64,000 nucleotides of DNA from Aliivibrio sp. S3MY1 (GCF_028765575.1 NZ_JARACO010000001.1:1-64000); one strand, 5' to 3'; shown: positions 29,178 to 39,426, numbered from the stretch's first letter. Made by a program: numbers and translations. The notes: a model not told the origin generated them from the sequence alone.

Positions 29178-30838
29178 TGACATTGCTACACTGGTCGCAA
29201 CAATTAAGCGATGATTTCTTAGTTAACTGGACAAATCGCGGTTTATTACGTCGCGCCACCAAACAAAGCCAAGATGTGGATATCAGTGAGTGGGACATCA
29301 CCTCCTCTCACCTAAATGGCGTCATTGATCAACACCAATTAACCCTCAGTGAAAAGAGCGTGGATGCCTTAACTTGCTCGTGTGGTGCCATCAATACTTG
29401 TTTTCATAAAGTGGCGTTTTTTATTGCATTGCGTCAATATGAAAGTCAAGTTACACCTGAAGCTACCACCACTGAGGTCACCTCCTCTTTGGCGCCTTTT
29501 TCCCTTAACGAGTGGTTTATACAACATAGTGATGACCTCGCCCCTATTGTGGGAAAAAGCACCGTTACCAAGGCCATTCAGCACTGGCGAAAAGGGATGA
29601 CCCTTGATGTGGAAACCCATGATGAACACGCCATCGTTCAATGCCATTTCGCAAGCAGCAAATCGTTTCGTCTCTATTTCCCGCGAGCTTCGCAATGGGA
29701 TCTTGCCACCTGTTCATGCAAACAACATCCTTGCTCACACCAAGCGGCGGCACTGATTGCGCTTTCCATACAAGGCAATACCCTAGCCATGGATGAGGCG
29801 CTCTTAATCGAGCAACTCAGCGATAAGCAACGCATTCAATTAACACAATTAGAGCAATGGTTAGAAGAGACACTCTCAACAGGCGTGCAAAATATCGTAC
29901 CAGCGCAATTAGCTCAAGCACATACGCTAGTCATTGAATTAACTCAAGTAGATTTACCTTCCCTTTCAAAACAGCTTAACAGCGTATTGAATATCCTTGA
30001 GTATTTGGTTGCCAACTATATCGATGTCGACTACGAAACCGCTATACAACAGATCACCGCGTTAAGCTTGCAACTTCACGCTTTGCAGCAAACGCCACTG
30101 CCTTGCCCGCTGCATCTCTTAGCGGGTGAACACAAACGTCGTTATCATCCGGTGAGTTATCACAACCTAATGGGAATAAGCGTAGAGTATTGGCACACAG
30201 ACCAAGGCGCTCAAGGGTATCGTTTTTATCTTTATGATCATTCCCTACATCAATGGGCGACCATCACCGACGGTCGAAAAGCACAGCGAAATCATGGTTG
30301 GAATAATCAATTGGCGTATGCGCATACTCGCTGTGATCTCAAAGCTCTGCCTTCGCTGGCACTGATGTCGTTTTCGGCGCAATCAAAAATAACGCATCAC
30401 AATGAGTTATCAATAAAAGACACCAAGATCACATCATCCCCTACCAATATCGAATGGGAAGCCTTGTTTAATCATCCTGAACTTCAGGTTCATGCGCAAT
30501 GGCAGCGCATGCAAACCCGTCGTTTATCAACCCGTTTTACATCCAATACGGATCAATTAGGTTGGCTCTGCTGCGAACAAGCATACCAGACGCAACACAC
30601 GGCATATTGTCACTATCAAGAAGCCGAGATAGTCACAACGTGCAATACTAACGTGAATGTTCGGATCCCCAAAAATATAGATACATCCATCATTAATGAT
30701 GATCAACAACTGCTCTTTGGTCGCTGGAACTGCAATGCGAAACAGAGCTATTTTGACGTATTAGCGATATTTACCAAAACCCCAATCTCTGATGAGAAAT
30801 ACGGTTTAACTCAAATTAAAGCAAAGGAGGTAAACTAA
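29177..30838 (+). CDS. yehQ: SWIM zinc-finger protein (YehQ-like)
   Basis: A 553-aa protein with two SWIM-type CxCx(n)CxH motifs: CSCGAINTCFH near residue 70 and CSCKQHPCSH near residue 180. SWIM fingers bind DNA or protein. The rest is not recognised. Its start overlaps the yehP stop by one base. In E. coli K-12 yehQ is a pseudogene, whereas this copy is intact. The role in the operon is unknown. Confidence 0.82.
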   Translation: MTLLHWSQQLSDDFLVNWTNRGLLRRATKQSQDVDISEWDITSSHLNGVIDQHQLTLSEKSVDALTCSCGAINTCFHKVAFFIALRQYESQVTPEATTTEVTSSLAPFSLNEWFIQHSDDLAPIVGKSTVTKAIQHWRKGMTLDVETHDEHAIVQCHFASSKSFRLYFPRASQWDLATCSCKQHPCSHQAAALIALSIQGNTLAMDEALLIEQLSDKQRIQLTQLEQWLEETLSTGVQNIVPAQLAQAHTLVIELTQVDLPSLSKQLNSVLNILEYLVANYIDVDYETAIQQITALSLQLHALQQTPLPCPLHLLAGEHKRRYHPVSYHNLMGISVEYWHTDQGAQGYRFYLYDHSLHQWATITDGRKAQRNHGWNNQLAYAHTRCDLKALPSLALMSFSAQSKITHHNELSIKDTKITSSPTNIEWEALFNHPELQVHAQWQRMQTRRLSTRFTSNTDQLGWLCCEQAYQTQHTAYCHYQEAEIVTTCNTNVNVRIPKNIDTSIINDDQQLLFGRWNCNAKQSYFDVLAIFTKTPISDEKYGLTQIKAKEVN

Positions 30839-31123
30839 ATGGAACACGAGCAGATCTCTGATTTTTTACTAAAATGGCAACGCTTATCTCACGCTATTCT
30901 ACAGCAAGGGTGCCATAACTTACGCCCCAAAACCAAACAACATCTTGATGAATGGCAACAACAAGCTGCATTACTTGGTTTTCATCAACTCAACGATTAT
31001 TGCCATGGATTACTGAATCCAACACAGGCTGAGATAACACCTGCAAACGCCTTCCGCCATCTACTGCATTACATGGAAGGAATAAATCGCACTGCAATAG
31101 GTTTATATATGCCTAATAATTAA
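30839..31123 (+). CDS. Small helical protein ending the yeh-like operon
   Basis: A 94-aa, predicted all-helical protein without a recognised family (QISDFLLKWQRLSHAILQQG). It starts on the base after the yehQ stop, with a very strong ribosome site AAAGGAGGT inside the end of yehQ, which indicates high expression within the operon. It is Gln-, His- and Leu-rich with no membrane segment. Probably an accessory subunit of the MoxR/VWA complex, by position only. Confidence 0.7.
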   Translation: MEHEQISDFLLKWQRLSHAILQQGCHNLRPKTKQHLDEWQQQAALLGFHQLNDYCHGLLNPTQAEITPANAFRHLLHYMEGINRTAIGLYMPNN

Positions 31124-31197
31124 ACATGAGTATAATGATTTAATCTCCATGTATAGCATTACCCCATACCACCTCTTTAATAGAGAATTAATAAATA

Positions 31198-34100
31198 ATG
31201 AAAATAATAATAATACACTTACTTTTTCTTTTGGCTTTGGTAAACGTTAACGTATCCGTCGCATCGGAAAGCGACGAGAGCATTACGTACCTTGGTAGTT
31301 ACACCCATAACCGCGCGCCGGCTTTTATTATCCAATTTTCAGAATTAGCACCCAACCCTAATTCTGTCACTATTAGTGAAACAAAAACCAAGAAAGCCTT
31401 ACCAAATAACTGGATACTCAATAAGAGTAAAACGGCGTTGATCTATACCGATATTGAGGTGGGTAAATCCTATACCATCACCTTAAATAAGCCACTTAGC
31501 TACAAAAAAAATACCCAACATGACGTGATTGTTTACGAAAAAGAACCGTCTGTTGATATTGTGGGTCGAGGTCCTATTGTCCCTATTTTTGGCAAACGTA
31601 CACTGCCAATTTCAACCATTAACGTTGAGCAAATATCGGTTGAAATACTCAAAGTGACGGATCCTGCACTGCTACTCAATAGCACGCATTACTCAGAGTC
31701 TCCAAGCCGCTGGAAGCTAAGAGAATTAACAAAAGCGACCACACCAGTAACGCATTTAAATTTCGATATCGTTAAAACAGAAAAAAACACATCGCAATAC
31801 ACCGAGCTTCTACTACCAAAATCGCTAGAAAGCGGTTGGTATTTACTGGCAATAAAACCAACAGGTAACTTTGATTATAACAGTGAAAAAGTGCTGCACG
31901 TCGCACTCACCGACATCGGCATTCAAGCGAAAGTATTTCCTCATTCCCTCACCGTTCAATTAGCGTCGCTATCCAGTTCAGATCCAATACAGCAAGCGTC
32001 TGTCAGCATTTATCATAAAAATGGCAAACAAACGCAATTAGGTCAGATTGAACAGCATATCGGCACTTTTAATTACAACGTTAAGCAAGGCGATATCTTA
32101 TCGGTGAAAAAAGGAGAGCAAATTAGCTACCTTCCTTTGCGTGAACTTCCTTTGGATCTCTCAGATTACGCCGTCTCTGGACGTGAATACCAAGATGTCG
32201 ACGTATTCACCTACTCCAATCGCGATTTATTCAAACCGGGTGAAACACTCCCTTTAAACTTATTGTTACGCAACAGTGATGGTCAATTAGTTCAAGATGT
32301 AAACCGTCTTTTCATTGAATACATCAAGCCAGACCAAACCGTTGCTCGTAGCCGATGGTTACAACAACAAGACGCAAAAGGTTATTACCAAGATACTTAT
32401 CAAATACCCGCTAATGCACCGATGGGAAAATGGATCGCGCAAGTTAAATTACATAAAGATGCAAACAAACCCATTGGTCAATTTAGCTTTAATGTGAATG
32501 AATTTGTTCCTGAGCGAATGGATCTGACGGTGGATTTAGCAAAAAAAATCACCCCAAATGCACAACATACCTCTGTCAACTTACACGGAAAATACCTTTT
32601 TGGTGCTCCCGCGTCTAAAAATACAGTAAAAGTGCGTAGCCATTATCAGCCAACCCATTACTTTGATACCGATTATCGCGATTTCTACGTAGGTGAATCT
32701 TTCTCGATTTCGGCTTGGAATGATGTACCTAGCGTCAACGACATCACGCTGGATGAAAAAGGTGAACACGTATTGTCACTCCCTTTACTTAGCCCATCAT
32801 TAATGAAATCACCGGTGAATGCACGCTTTACCTTTGAGTTACAAGAGACTGGCGGCGCAACCGTTTCACGCAGTCAACAGCGTCAACTTTGGTCAGATAA
32901 AGCCATTGCCGGCATTAAAGCACCAAGTGATAAAATTGACTCTTATTCAGACGTACTGTTTGAGTTCGCCTTATTAAATGCCTCTGGTGATGCTCTGATC
33001 GCAGGTGAGATGGATTACACCCTTGAGCGTAATATGGGTGGCTATTACTGGATTTATAATGAAAATTCAGGATGGTCAATTCGAGGTGATGACGAATGGC
33101 GCCCTGTGAGCTCTGAAAAAATCACCACCCGAGCAGGAAAAACAACCCCACTCTCTCTTAACGTTGAATGGGGACGATACCGTATCACCCTACTCACAAA
33201 AGATGGCGTAAGAACGCGTCTACCATTTAGAGCAGGTTGGAGTGACGATGCAACTATCCACCCCGTTAAACCTGACCAATTATCAATCACTTTAGATAAA
33301 AAACACTATCGTATTGGTGATACTGTTGCCGTTACGATTTTTAGTAAACAAGCTGGCACACTGCAACTTAACCTCGATGCAAATAAAACATTACAAAGCC
33401 AAAACCATCAAGTGATCGCGGGCGAAAACACATTTACCATGACGTTGGATGAGGAAGCGAATCGTCACGATCTTTACCTCACAGCCACTTTGGTAAGTAC
33501 ACCCGATGCGAGCCAAAATCCAGCCAATGCGCCGCTGCCTCAGCGATTCTTTGCCATTGCACCCGTATTGCTAGACCGCAGTGATCGCATTCTGCCTATC
33601 AGCATTGAGCATAGTGACAAGTTACTGCCATTACAAACAGCAAACATCACTGTAAAACTCAATAAACCAACAACAGAAGCAACATGGGTAACCGTATCCT
33701 TAGTCGATCGAGGGATCATCAACCTATCCAATTATCACATTCCACAAATCGCACCTTGGTTCTTTGACCATAGACGCTACCAAGGGGATGTTATCGACCT
33801 CTATTCTCATTTTTATCAAACACGACCAGACTCCTTCATGACAGCTCATCGTTATGGTGGTGATCAGGAAATGAGTCTGAACATTAATAATGACGAATTA
33901 GTAGAAAGCAAAACCATCACAATGATGTCTAAGCTTGTGCAATTTAGTCCGAATGGAGAAGCGACGATATCGTTCGACCTTCCTGACTACAATGGCCAAG
34001 CGCAAGTGGTGGCAATGGCATTTAATGGTGACCAATTTGGTCAAGCAGAAAGCAACGTCACCATTGCGACTCCTATCGTAGCTGAACTGTCAGTTCCTCG

Positions 34101-35982
34101 CTTTTTATCGCCGAAAGACACTAGTCAAACCTATGTTGAAGTGTTTAATACTTCAGGGTTGAAACAAAAAATTTCAGCCAAAGTCACCGTCGACGACCAA
34201 TTAACCTTAACAGGCGAACATTCATTTAACATTGATTTAAAAGACGGCGAACGCCATGGACAATCGGTTGTTTTTGATATCAACCCTATTCTCGGTAGCA
34301 CAGCTTCAACAACGATCGCCTTACATATTTCGTCAAAAGATGAAAAGGGCAAGACATTCGAACAAACCCGAGAATGGACGATCCCTGTTAGAAGTTCACA
34401 GCCTGTAATTAGCCAAAGAGAGTTAATCACATTAAGTACAAAAACAGATGATGCTAAGGCTCACGAATATCAGTTAATGAATGCTCTGTGGCGAAGCTAC
34501 CTGCCAAGTAACAATCCAATGGCTTTAGTGAGTTATTCACTGACACCACAACTGAATATTAGCGATTATGCCGAAGGCTTATTCAGCTACCCTTATGGAT
34601 GTGCCGAGCAAACAACCAGTAGAGGTATGCCATGGTTATTGAATGATAACACCCTAACCCCATTTAAAAATAATGCCCGAGATCTGCTCACTGACAGAGA
34701 AATCGTAGAAGAATCTATCGCTCATTTATCCACCATGCAAAAAGCCAATGGTAGCTTCTCGCTATGGAATAAATTTGGCCGCAGTGATACATGGTTAAGT
34801 ATGTATGTTACTGAATACTTACTAATGGCAAATCAAGCCTTCCCTGAGTCTGTTCCTTCACAAATGCTCACGCTAATCAAGGATAATTTACGTAATACAA
34901 TCGGAAAACAAAATACAATATCATCAAGCCATTTCTATGCATTATGGCTAGGGACAAAACAAGGGATCGTGAATAACAGCCACTTATACAGTGCTGATAA
35001 AATCATTAATGCGAACACAAGCCATTATGTATCACCCCTTTCTTATGCGCATATTGGGGGGGCATACTTATTAAATGGTAGAAGAGTCTCAGGTGAGCAT
35101 TATTTAAATAAAGTATTAACACCATCGCCAATATCACGTCGAAATCATGACGAGTATGAATATGGCAGCCAACTCAGAGACATCGCCCTCACTATTACTG
35201 TATTGAATGATGTGGAGCGTGTCATCAAATTGAGTAACGAGATGGTGATGTTAAGAAACCGCCTTGCGATTACCGCTATGGAACTGGCCAATAAAAAAAG
35301 TTACCTAAGCACACAAGAGCGAATTGCACTGATACGAGCAGGGATTGCACTACGCCAACATGCTCTAGACCTTGTCGAATTAAGCATTAACGATCACGAT
35401 CAAGTGACACAGATCCGCGAACAAGGCATGAATCAAAAACAACTAAACGCAGGTGCGATAATAACCAATATGAGTGATCTACCCGTTTTCTTACAAGTCG
35501 CCACCTCTGGCCTCATCAAAGAAAACGCTGTCGCATCCACGTTAGCCTATGAAAAAGCCAGCCGTACCTATCGCTTTGAAAATGGAAAACCTTACCGTGG
35601 TGAACCATTAAAAATAGGCGATAAACTGATTGTCTCTGTTCACTATAAATTGGAGCAACACGTTCCATTGGCATTAATTGTGGAATATTTACCGACTGGT
35701 TTTGTTCTAGAACATCCTGAATACACCAACAGTAATCAGATAATTAATGCCGCTAAATTAGACAAAACTAGCGATTGGTCCATGCTTGAGTATCGTAATG
35801 ATCGTCTAATTGCATCAGCGTCTCTGCGCAAAGACCACCAATACGTAATTAATTATGTATTACGAGCTGAAACACCGGGGATATCGAACATTCCAGCGAT
35901 CTTTATTGAAGAAATGTATCAACCTCAAAATATGATTTACAAACCTTACTCTGGTTTTAAACAGTTTGAAATCATTCAATAA
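31198..35982 (+). CDS. yfhM: Bacterial alpha-2-macroglobulin (YfhM-like)
   Basis: A 1594-aa periplasmic protease trap. The thioester motif GCAEQ places the reactive Cys at about residue 1135 and Gln at 1138, and the preceding MG domains contain DRDLFKPGETLPLNLLLR-like stretches (macroglobulin bait/MG2-4 region). It is followed directly by pbpC, the classical partner that repairs peptidoglycan after envelope breach while the macroglobulin traps host proteases. The N-terminus has a signal peptide (HLLFLLALVNVNVSVAS) without a lipobox Cys, so unlike the E. coli lipoprotein it should be soluble in the periplasm. The thioester alanine (CAEQ rather than CLEQ) is a mild variant. Confidence 0.93.
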   Translation: MKIIIIHLLFLLALVNVNVSVASESDESITYLGSYTHNRAPAFIIQFSELAPNPNSVTISETKTKKALPNNWILNKSKTALIYTDIEVGKSYTITLNKPLSYKKNTQHDVIVYEKEPSVDIVGRGPIVPIFGKRTLPISTINVEQISVEILKVTDPALLLNSTHYSESPSRWKLRELTKATTPVTHLNFDIVKTEKNTSQYTELLLPKSLESGWYLLAIKPTGNFDYNSEKVLHVALTDIGIQAKVFPHSLTVQLASLSSSDPIQQASVSIYHKNGKQTQLGQIEQHIGTFNYNVKQGDILSVKKGEQISYLPLRELPLDLSDYAVSGREYQDVDVFTYSNRDLFKPGETLPLNLLLRNSDGQLVQDVNRLFIEYIKPDQTVARSRWLQQQDAKGYYQDTYQIPANAPMGKWIAQVKLHKDANKPIGQFSFNVNEFVPERMDLTVDLAKKITPNAQHTSVNLHGKYLFGAPASKNTVKVRSHYQPTHYFDTDYRDFYVGESFSISAWNDVPSVNDITLDEKGEHVLSLPLLSPSLMKSPVNARFTFELQETGGATVSRSQQRQLWSDKAIAGIKAPSDKIDSYSDVLFEFALLNASGDALIAGEMDYTLERNMGGYYWIYNENSGWSIRGDDEWRPVSSEKITTRAGKTTPLSLNVEWGRYRITLLTKDGVRTRLPFRAGWSDDATIHPVKPDQLSITLDKKHYRIGDTVAVTIFSKQAGTLQLNLDANKTLQSQNHQVIAGENTFTMTLDEEANRHDLYLTATLVSTPDASQNPANAPLPQRFFAIAPVLLDRSDRILPISIEHSDKLLPLQTANITVKLNKPTTEATWVTVSLVDRGIINLSNYHIPQIAPWFFDHRRYQGDVIDLYSHFYQTRPDSFMTAHRYGGDQEMSLNINNDELVESKTITMMSKLVQFSPNGEATISFDLPDYNGQAQVVAMAFNGDQFGQAESNVTIATPIVAELSVPRFLSPKDTSQTYVEVFNTSGLKQKISAKVTVDDQLTLTGEHSFNIDLKDGERHGQSVVFDINPILGSTASTTIALHISSKDEKGKTFEQTREWTIPVRSSQPVISQRELITLSTKTDDAKAHEYQLMNALWRSYLPSNNPMALVSYSLTPQLNISDYAEGLFSYPYGCAEQTTSRGMPWLLNDNTLTPFKNNARDLLTDREIVEESIAHLSTMQKANGSFSLWNKFGRSDTWLSMYVTEYLLMANQAFPESVPSQMLTLIKDNLRNTIGKQNTISSSHFYALWLGTKQGIVNNSHLYSADKIINANTSHYVSPLSYAHIGGAYLLNGRRVSGEHYLNKVLTPSPISRRNHDEYEYGSQLRDIALTITVLNDVERVIKLSNEMVMLRNRLAITAMELANKKSYLSTQERIALIRAGIALRQHALDLVELSINDHDQVTQIREQGMNQKQLNAGAIITNMSDLPVFLQVATSGLIKENAVASTLAYEKASRTYRFENGKPYRGEPLKIGDKLIVSVHYKLEQHVPLALIVEYLPTGFVLEHPEYTNSNQIINAAKLDKTSDWSMLEYRNDRLIASASLRKDHQYVINYVLRAETPGISNIPAIFIEEMYQPQNMIYKPYSGFKQFEIIQ

Positions 35983-35992
35983 AGACGCCGAT

Positions 35993-38215
35993 ATGTCATC
36001 TATTTATTCAAGAATGTCTGCTGTGTTTCAGCAGCATTCTTTTTTCCATTGGATTCGTCGAGCGATCATCACGATCGCTCTTTTACTGATCTCTGCATTT
36101 TTTATTGCGCACTATCTCTCGCCTTTAGATCTTAAACAGCGCTTAGACAGTGCCACAACCATATACAGCAAAAACGGCGAAGTATTGCGACAGTTTGCTA
36201 ACTCAAAAGGGACTTATCGATTACCTATTACTCACACTGAACAAGAAGGCCGAATTACTCGTCCAGTCTCTTCAGATTACCTTACTGCCTTATTAGAGTA
36301 TGAGGACAAATACTTTTACTATCACCCCGGCGTCAACCCATTCTCTTTAATAAGAGCCATGGCTCAGCATGCCGTTTATGGTGAAGTGATCTCTGGAGGC
36401 TCCACCCTTACCATGCAAGTTGCGCGTATGTTTTACCCTTATAAACGATCATACCGTGGTAAAATTGAACAAATATTTCGTGCACTGCAAATTGAATGGC
36501 ATTTCAGTAAAGAGGAGATTTTAGATCTCTACCTTACTCACACCCCAATGGGCGGCAATATTGAAGGTGTTGAATCTGCCTCTCGACGATATTTTGGAAA
36601 ATCCGCCAATGATCTCAATACAACCGAAGCCATTCTTTTGGTTGTACTGCCACAACGACCAAGCGCCACTCGTCCAGACCGATACCCTGATCGTGCCCTC
36701 GCCGCACGCAATAAAGTGCTCATACGCACCCAACACGCGCTCAAGATCTCAGATCAAGCACTGCAAGATCTACTCGGCGCACCATTAGAAGCCAAGCGGT
36801 ATTATCAAGACACCATAACCCCATTATTGGCACGTCACTTAGCATCAGCAACACCACAACAACGCACTTTTCATACCTTTATTGATCACACTCTTCAATA
36901 CAGTATTGATAAACTTATTCGCCAAACCGCGTTGCATTGGCCTAACCGTTTATCCAGCGCTATTATTGTAATGGATAACGCAACCGGTCATGTCATTGCG
37001 TATAAAGGCTCGGCCGATTTTTCAAATTTTGAACGCTATGGACACGTGAATATGGCACTCGCCATTCGCTCACCAGGTTCCACCTTAAAGCCTTTCATCT
37101 ACGGCTTAGCGCTTGAGCAAAACATGGTGCACAGTGGCAGTCTATTAATGGACATTCCCCACACTTATGGGGATTATCAACCACAAAACTTCAATCGTTA
37201 TTTTAGTGGGCCTATACGCCTCGATACCGCGTTGCAGCTATCAAAAAACGCCCCTGTTGTGCAAGTGCTTAACCACGTTGGCGCAGACCGTTTTATTGAT
37301 TTATTAGAAAAAACCAACCTTACTTTTGATATACAAGACGCCAACCTAACCATTGCTCTTGGTGGTATTGGTACCAATTTAACCAGCCTTGTAAGCTTAT
37401 ACTCTTCACTTGCTCGACATGGTAAAACCATTAATCCAAGGTATACCGAATCGACAGCAATACAAGAAACAAACTTACTCTCACCCGCCGCCAGTTGGAT
37501 ACTCTTTGACACCTTATCAAAGATCCCACCACCCAACCGATTTAGTGCCGCACATCACCGACAAATTGCTTGGAAAACAGGGACAAGCTATGGATTTAGA
37601 GACGCTTGGTCCATTGGTGTTAGTGCTCAATATACGGTAGGAGTATGGGTTGGGCGTCCTGATGGCGCACCAAATGTAGGTAAAACAGGCGCAAAACAAG
37701 CCGCCCCGATTATGTTTGATATTTTTGATCAGCTGCCACCAGAGTCCATCGATGTCATGCAACCTGATACAGTGAAACAACACACCACATGTTGGCCAAG
37801 TGGTTTGCTCAACGCCCAAGTAAAAGAGCAAGATTGTCTCTTACCACAACCAGCATTTGTGATTGATGAGCAAGCACCGCCGACATTAAGAATGCGAGAA
37901 AGCTACACCAACTTACATCAATGGCCAGCGCCGTTACAGCAATGGTCATTATCACAGAACCGACCATTAACGACGAAAAAAACACCCGAAGCGCGTCCAA
38001 TAAAGATATTAGCTCCAGAGAATAACACCCATTTTTTCCCGTATATCGGACAACGCATCACCTTAACGTCGACTTATGATACGGCTCGCTGGTTCATTGA
38101 TGACACACCATTAACAACCACAAGCCTGTCGTTTGATGATCTAAAAACAGGTCAATACAGACTAACAACCTGTAGCCAACAATGTGACAGCGTGATCATT
38201 CATGTATCAAGATAA
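35993..38215 (+). CDS. pbpC: Penicillin-binding protein 1C
   Basis: A bifunctional-type class A PBP of about 740 aa. A single N-terminal membrane helix (ITIALLLISAFFIAHYL) is followed by a GT51 glycosyltransferase with EDKYFYYHPGVNP and GGSTLTMQVARM, then a transpeptidase domain with the active-site Ser in SPGSTLKPF, SKNAP (SxN) and KTGTS. The C-terminal ~80 residues form the PBP1C-specific extension (FFPYIGQRITLTSTYDTARW). It extends peptidoglycan chains and pairs functionally with the upstream alpha-2-macroglobulin. The upstream in-frame start at 35966 is TTG inside yfhM; I chose the ATG at 35993. It converges on the ring-nuclease gene. Confidence 0.94.
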   Translation: MSSIYSRMSAVFQQHSFFHWIRRAIITIALLLISAFFIAHYLSPLDLKQRLDSATTIYSKNGEVLRQFANSKGTYRLPITHTEQEGRITRPVSSDYLTALLEYEDKYFYYHPGVNPFSLIRAMAQHAVYGEVISGGSTLTMQVARMFYPYKRSYRGKIEQIFRALQIEWHFSKEEILDLYLTHTPMGGNIEGVESASRRYFGKSANDLNTTEAILLVVLPQRPSATRPDRYPDRALAARNKVLIRTQHALKISDQALQDLLGAPLEAKRYYQDTITPLLARHLASATPQQRTFHTFIDHTLQYSIDKLIRQTALHWPNRLSSAIIVMDNATGHVIAYKGSADFSNFERYGHVNMALAIRSPGSTLKPFIYGLALEQNMVHSGSLLMDIPHTYGDYQPQNFNRYFSGPIRLDTALQLSKNAPVVQVLNHVGADRFIDLLEKTNLTFDIQDANLTIALGGIGTNLTSLVSLYSSLARHGKTINPRYTESTAIQETNLLSPAASWILFDTLSKIPPPNRFSAAHHRQIAWKTGTSYGFRDAWSIGVSAQYTVGVWVGRPDGAPNVGKTGAKQAAPIMFDIFDQLPPESIDVMQPDTVKQHTTCWPSGLLNAQVKEQDCLLPQPAFVIDEQAPPTLRMRESYTNLHQWPAPLQQWSLSQNRPLTTKKTPEARPIKILAPENNTHFFPYIGQRITLTSTYDTARWFIDDTPLTTTSLSFDDLKTGQYRLTTCSQQCDSVIIHVSR

Positions 38216-38254
38216 AGCCGCGACCATTGAAAAACAATGACATTTGATGGTTGA

Positions 38255-39382
38255 TTACCACTCAACGGCATCACAGCAAAAAACCACATCAAGGGCGATA
38301 TTATACGTCGCCCCTGATTTCACCCCATCCGAATGTACTTTTATTTTCTCAAATAAATCAGGCACTAGCTTATCTTTTAATGATTTATGTAACCCATTAA
38401 GAGATTGACGCACAAAATCTTTGGTTAATGTGGCTAATTCTGAATGATCTTTTTGTCGCCATTGCCCCTCATCTTCTAAGCCCATGGTTTTATACAAACG
38501 CACATCGGCTTTCATCTTATCTAACACATTTAAATAATCTATTGTTTGTGTTTTATCGTCCTCAAAATAACGATCCAGTGTCGCTTTTCGATTATCCTTA
38601 AGTAAAAAGAACAGATAAATAGCCAGATTCTTACCCGTCAGTGGAATTTTAATACCCGCGACTTCTACCGTCTTTTCTTTCGTTGAAATACTCACTTTAA
38701 CTTGCGTGTTATTGGCACTATTTAACGCCGACACGGTTTTAGAAAATGAATGCGTTTCCATTTGATTAATAATGCACTCATCCACCTGGCGACGCATGCG
38801 CACAAATGGAATTTCAGCTAATGTTACCGTCGCCTCTTTGGCATTAATGGTTTTACCTTGCTTACCTTGAATAAAACAATCAACAGGCGTTGGGTAATAA
38901 AAATCACGGACAAACTCAAACTCATCACCCACAAAAACATGGCTTAACACATCTTGCTCTCGGCCATACAATGACATCGCATAACCCATGTAAAATGCCA
39001 TGGTTTTACGGCCGCCCGCAATAGAGGCGTGAATAGCCACCTCATTATCTTGAGTTAACAATGCCACTTTACGTGTAATAAAATCCGCCATAATGGATTG
39101 GTCATCAACGCCTTTCGCATCCACAAGCGCATTGCCATTCTCATCAGAAATCACCCAGATATGGTCACAATTAAAAGCAATAGGTGGCAAGTGATAATCA
39201 GCCATTAACTTACCCCAATGCCCTTGCACAAACAGCCCTTCTTCTAGCGTCTGTTTTGAATCTTCGGTGGTAATAACATACACCGCTTCAGGAATGGGTT
39301 TACCTTGCGTATGCAGGGCGTAAATGGTCTCAGTTAATACTTGGGGACTGGCGCCAGTAACGGCGATAAGGATATTTTTCAT
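38255..39382 (-). CDS. CRISPR-type ring nuclease (NE0113/SSO2081-like, CARF)
   Basis: Residues 1-~200 match the NE0113/SSO2081 family of CARF-type ring nucleases: ILIAVTGASPQVLTETIYAL, VAIHASIAGGRKTMAFYMGY and DVLSHVFVGDEFE. Such proteins bind and cut cyclic oligoadenylate second messengers made by type III CRISPR complexes. Residues ~215-375 form a different domain that begins with a winged-helix-like stretch (IPLTGKNLAIYLFFLLKDN). No CRISPR array, Cas10 or other cas gene is visible in the window. It is the third gene of a leftward set after two dynamin-like GTPases, separated from them by 53 bp that hold a terminator-like hairpin. AAAGG lies four bases before the ATG. Family assignment is strong, role inferred. 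Confidence 0.85.
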   Translation of the reverse strand: MKNILIAVTGASPQVLTETIYALHTQGKPIPEAVYVITTEDSKQTLEEGLFVQGHWGKLMADYHLPPIAFNCDHIWVISDENGNALVDAKGVDDQSIMADFITRKVALLTQDNEVAIHASIAGGRKTMAFYMGYAMSLYGREQDVLSHVFVGDEFEFVRDFYYPTPVDCFIQGKQGKTINAKEATVTLAEIPFVRMRRQVDECIINQMETHSFSKTVSALNSANNTQVKVSISTKEKTVEVAGIKIPLTGKNLAIYLFFLLKDNRKATLDRYFEDDKTQTIDYLNVLDKMKADVRLYKTMGLEDEGQWRQKDHSELATLTKDFVRQSLNGLHKSLKDKLVPDLFEKIKVHSDGVKSGATYNIALDVVFCCDAVEW

Positions 39383-39397
39383 GGGGCCTTTAAATGT

Positions 39398-39426
39398 AAA
39401 AAGGGTAACAATTATTATTACCCTTT
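39398..39426 (-). terminator. Terminator-like hairpin between dynamin and ring-nuclease genes
   Basis: On the minus strand AAAGGGTAA, loop TAATAATTG, TTACCCTTT followed by two more T residues. It would attenuate transcription from the dynamin genes into the ring-nuclease gene. Confidence 0.65.
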
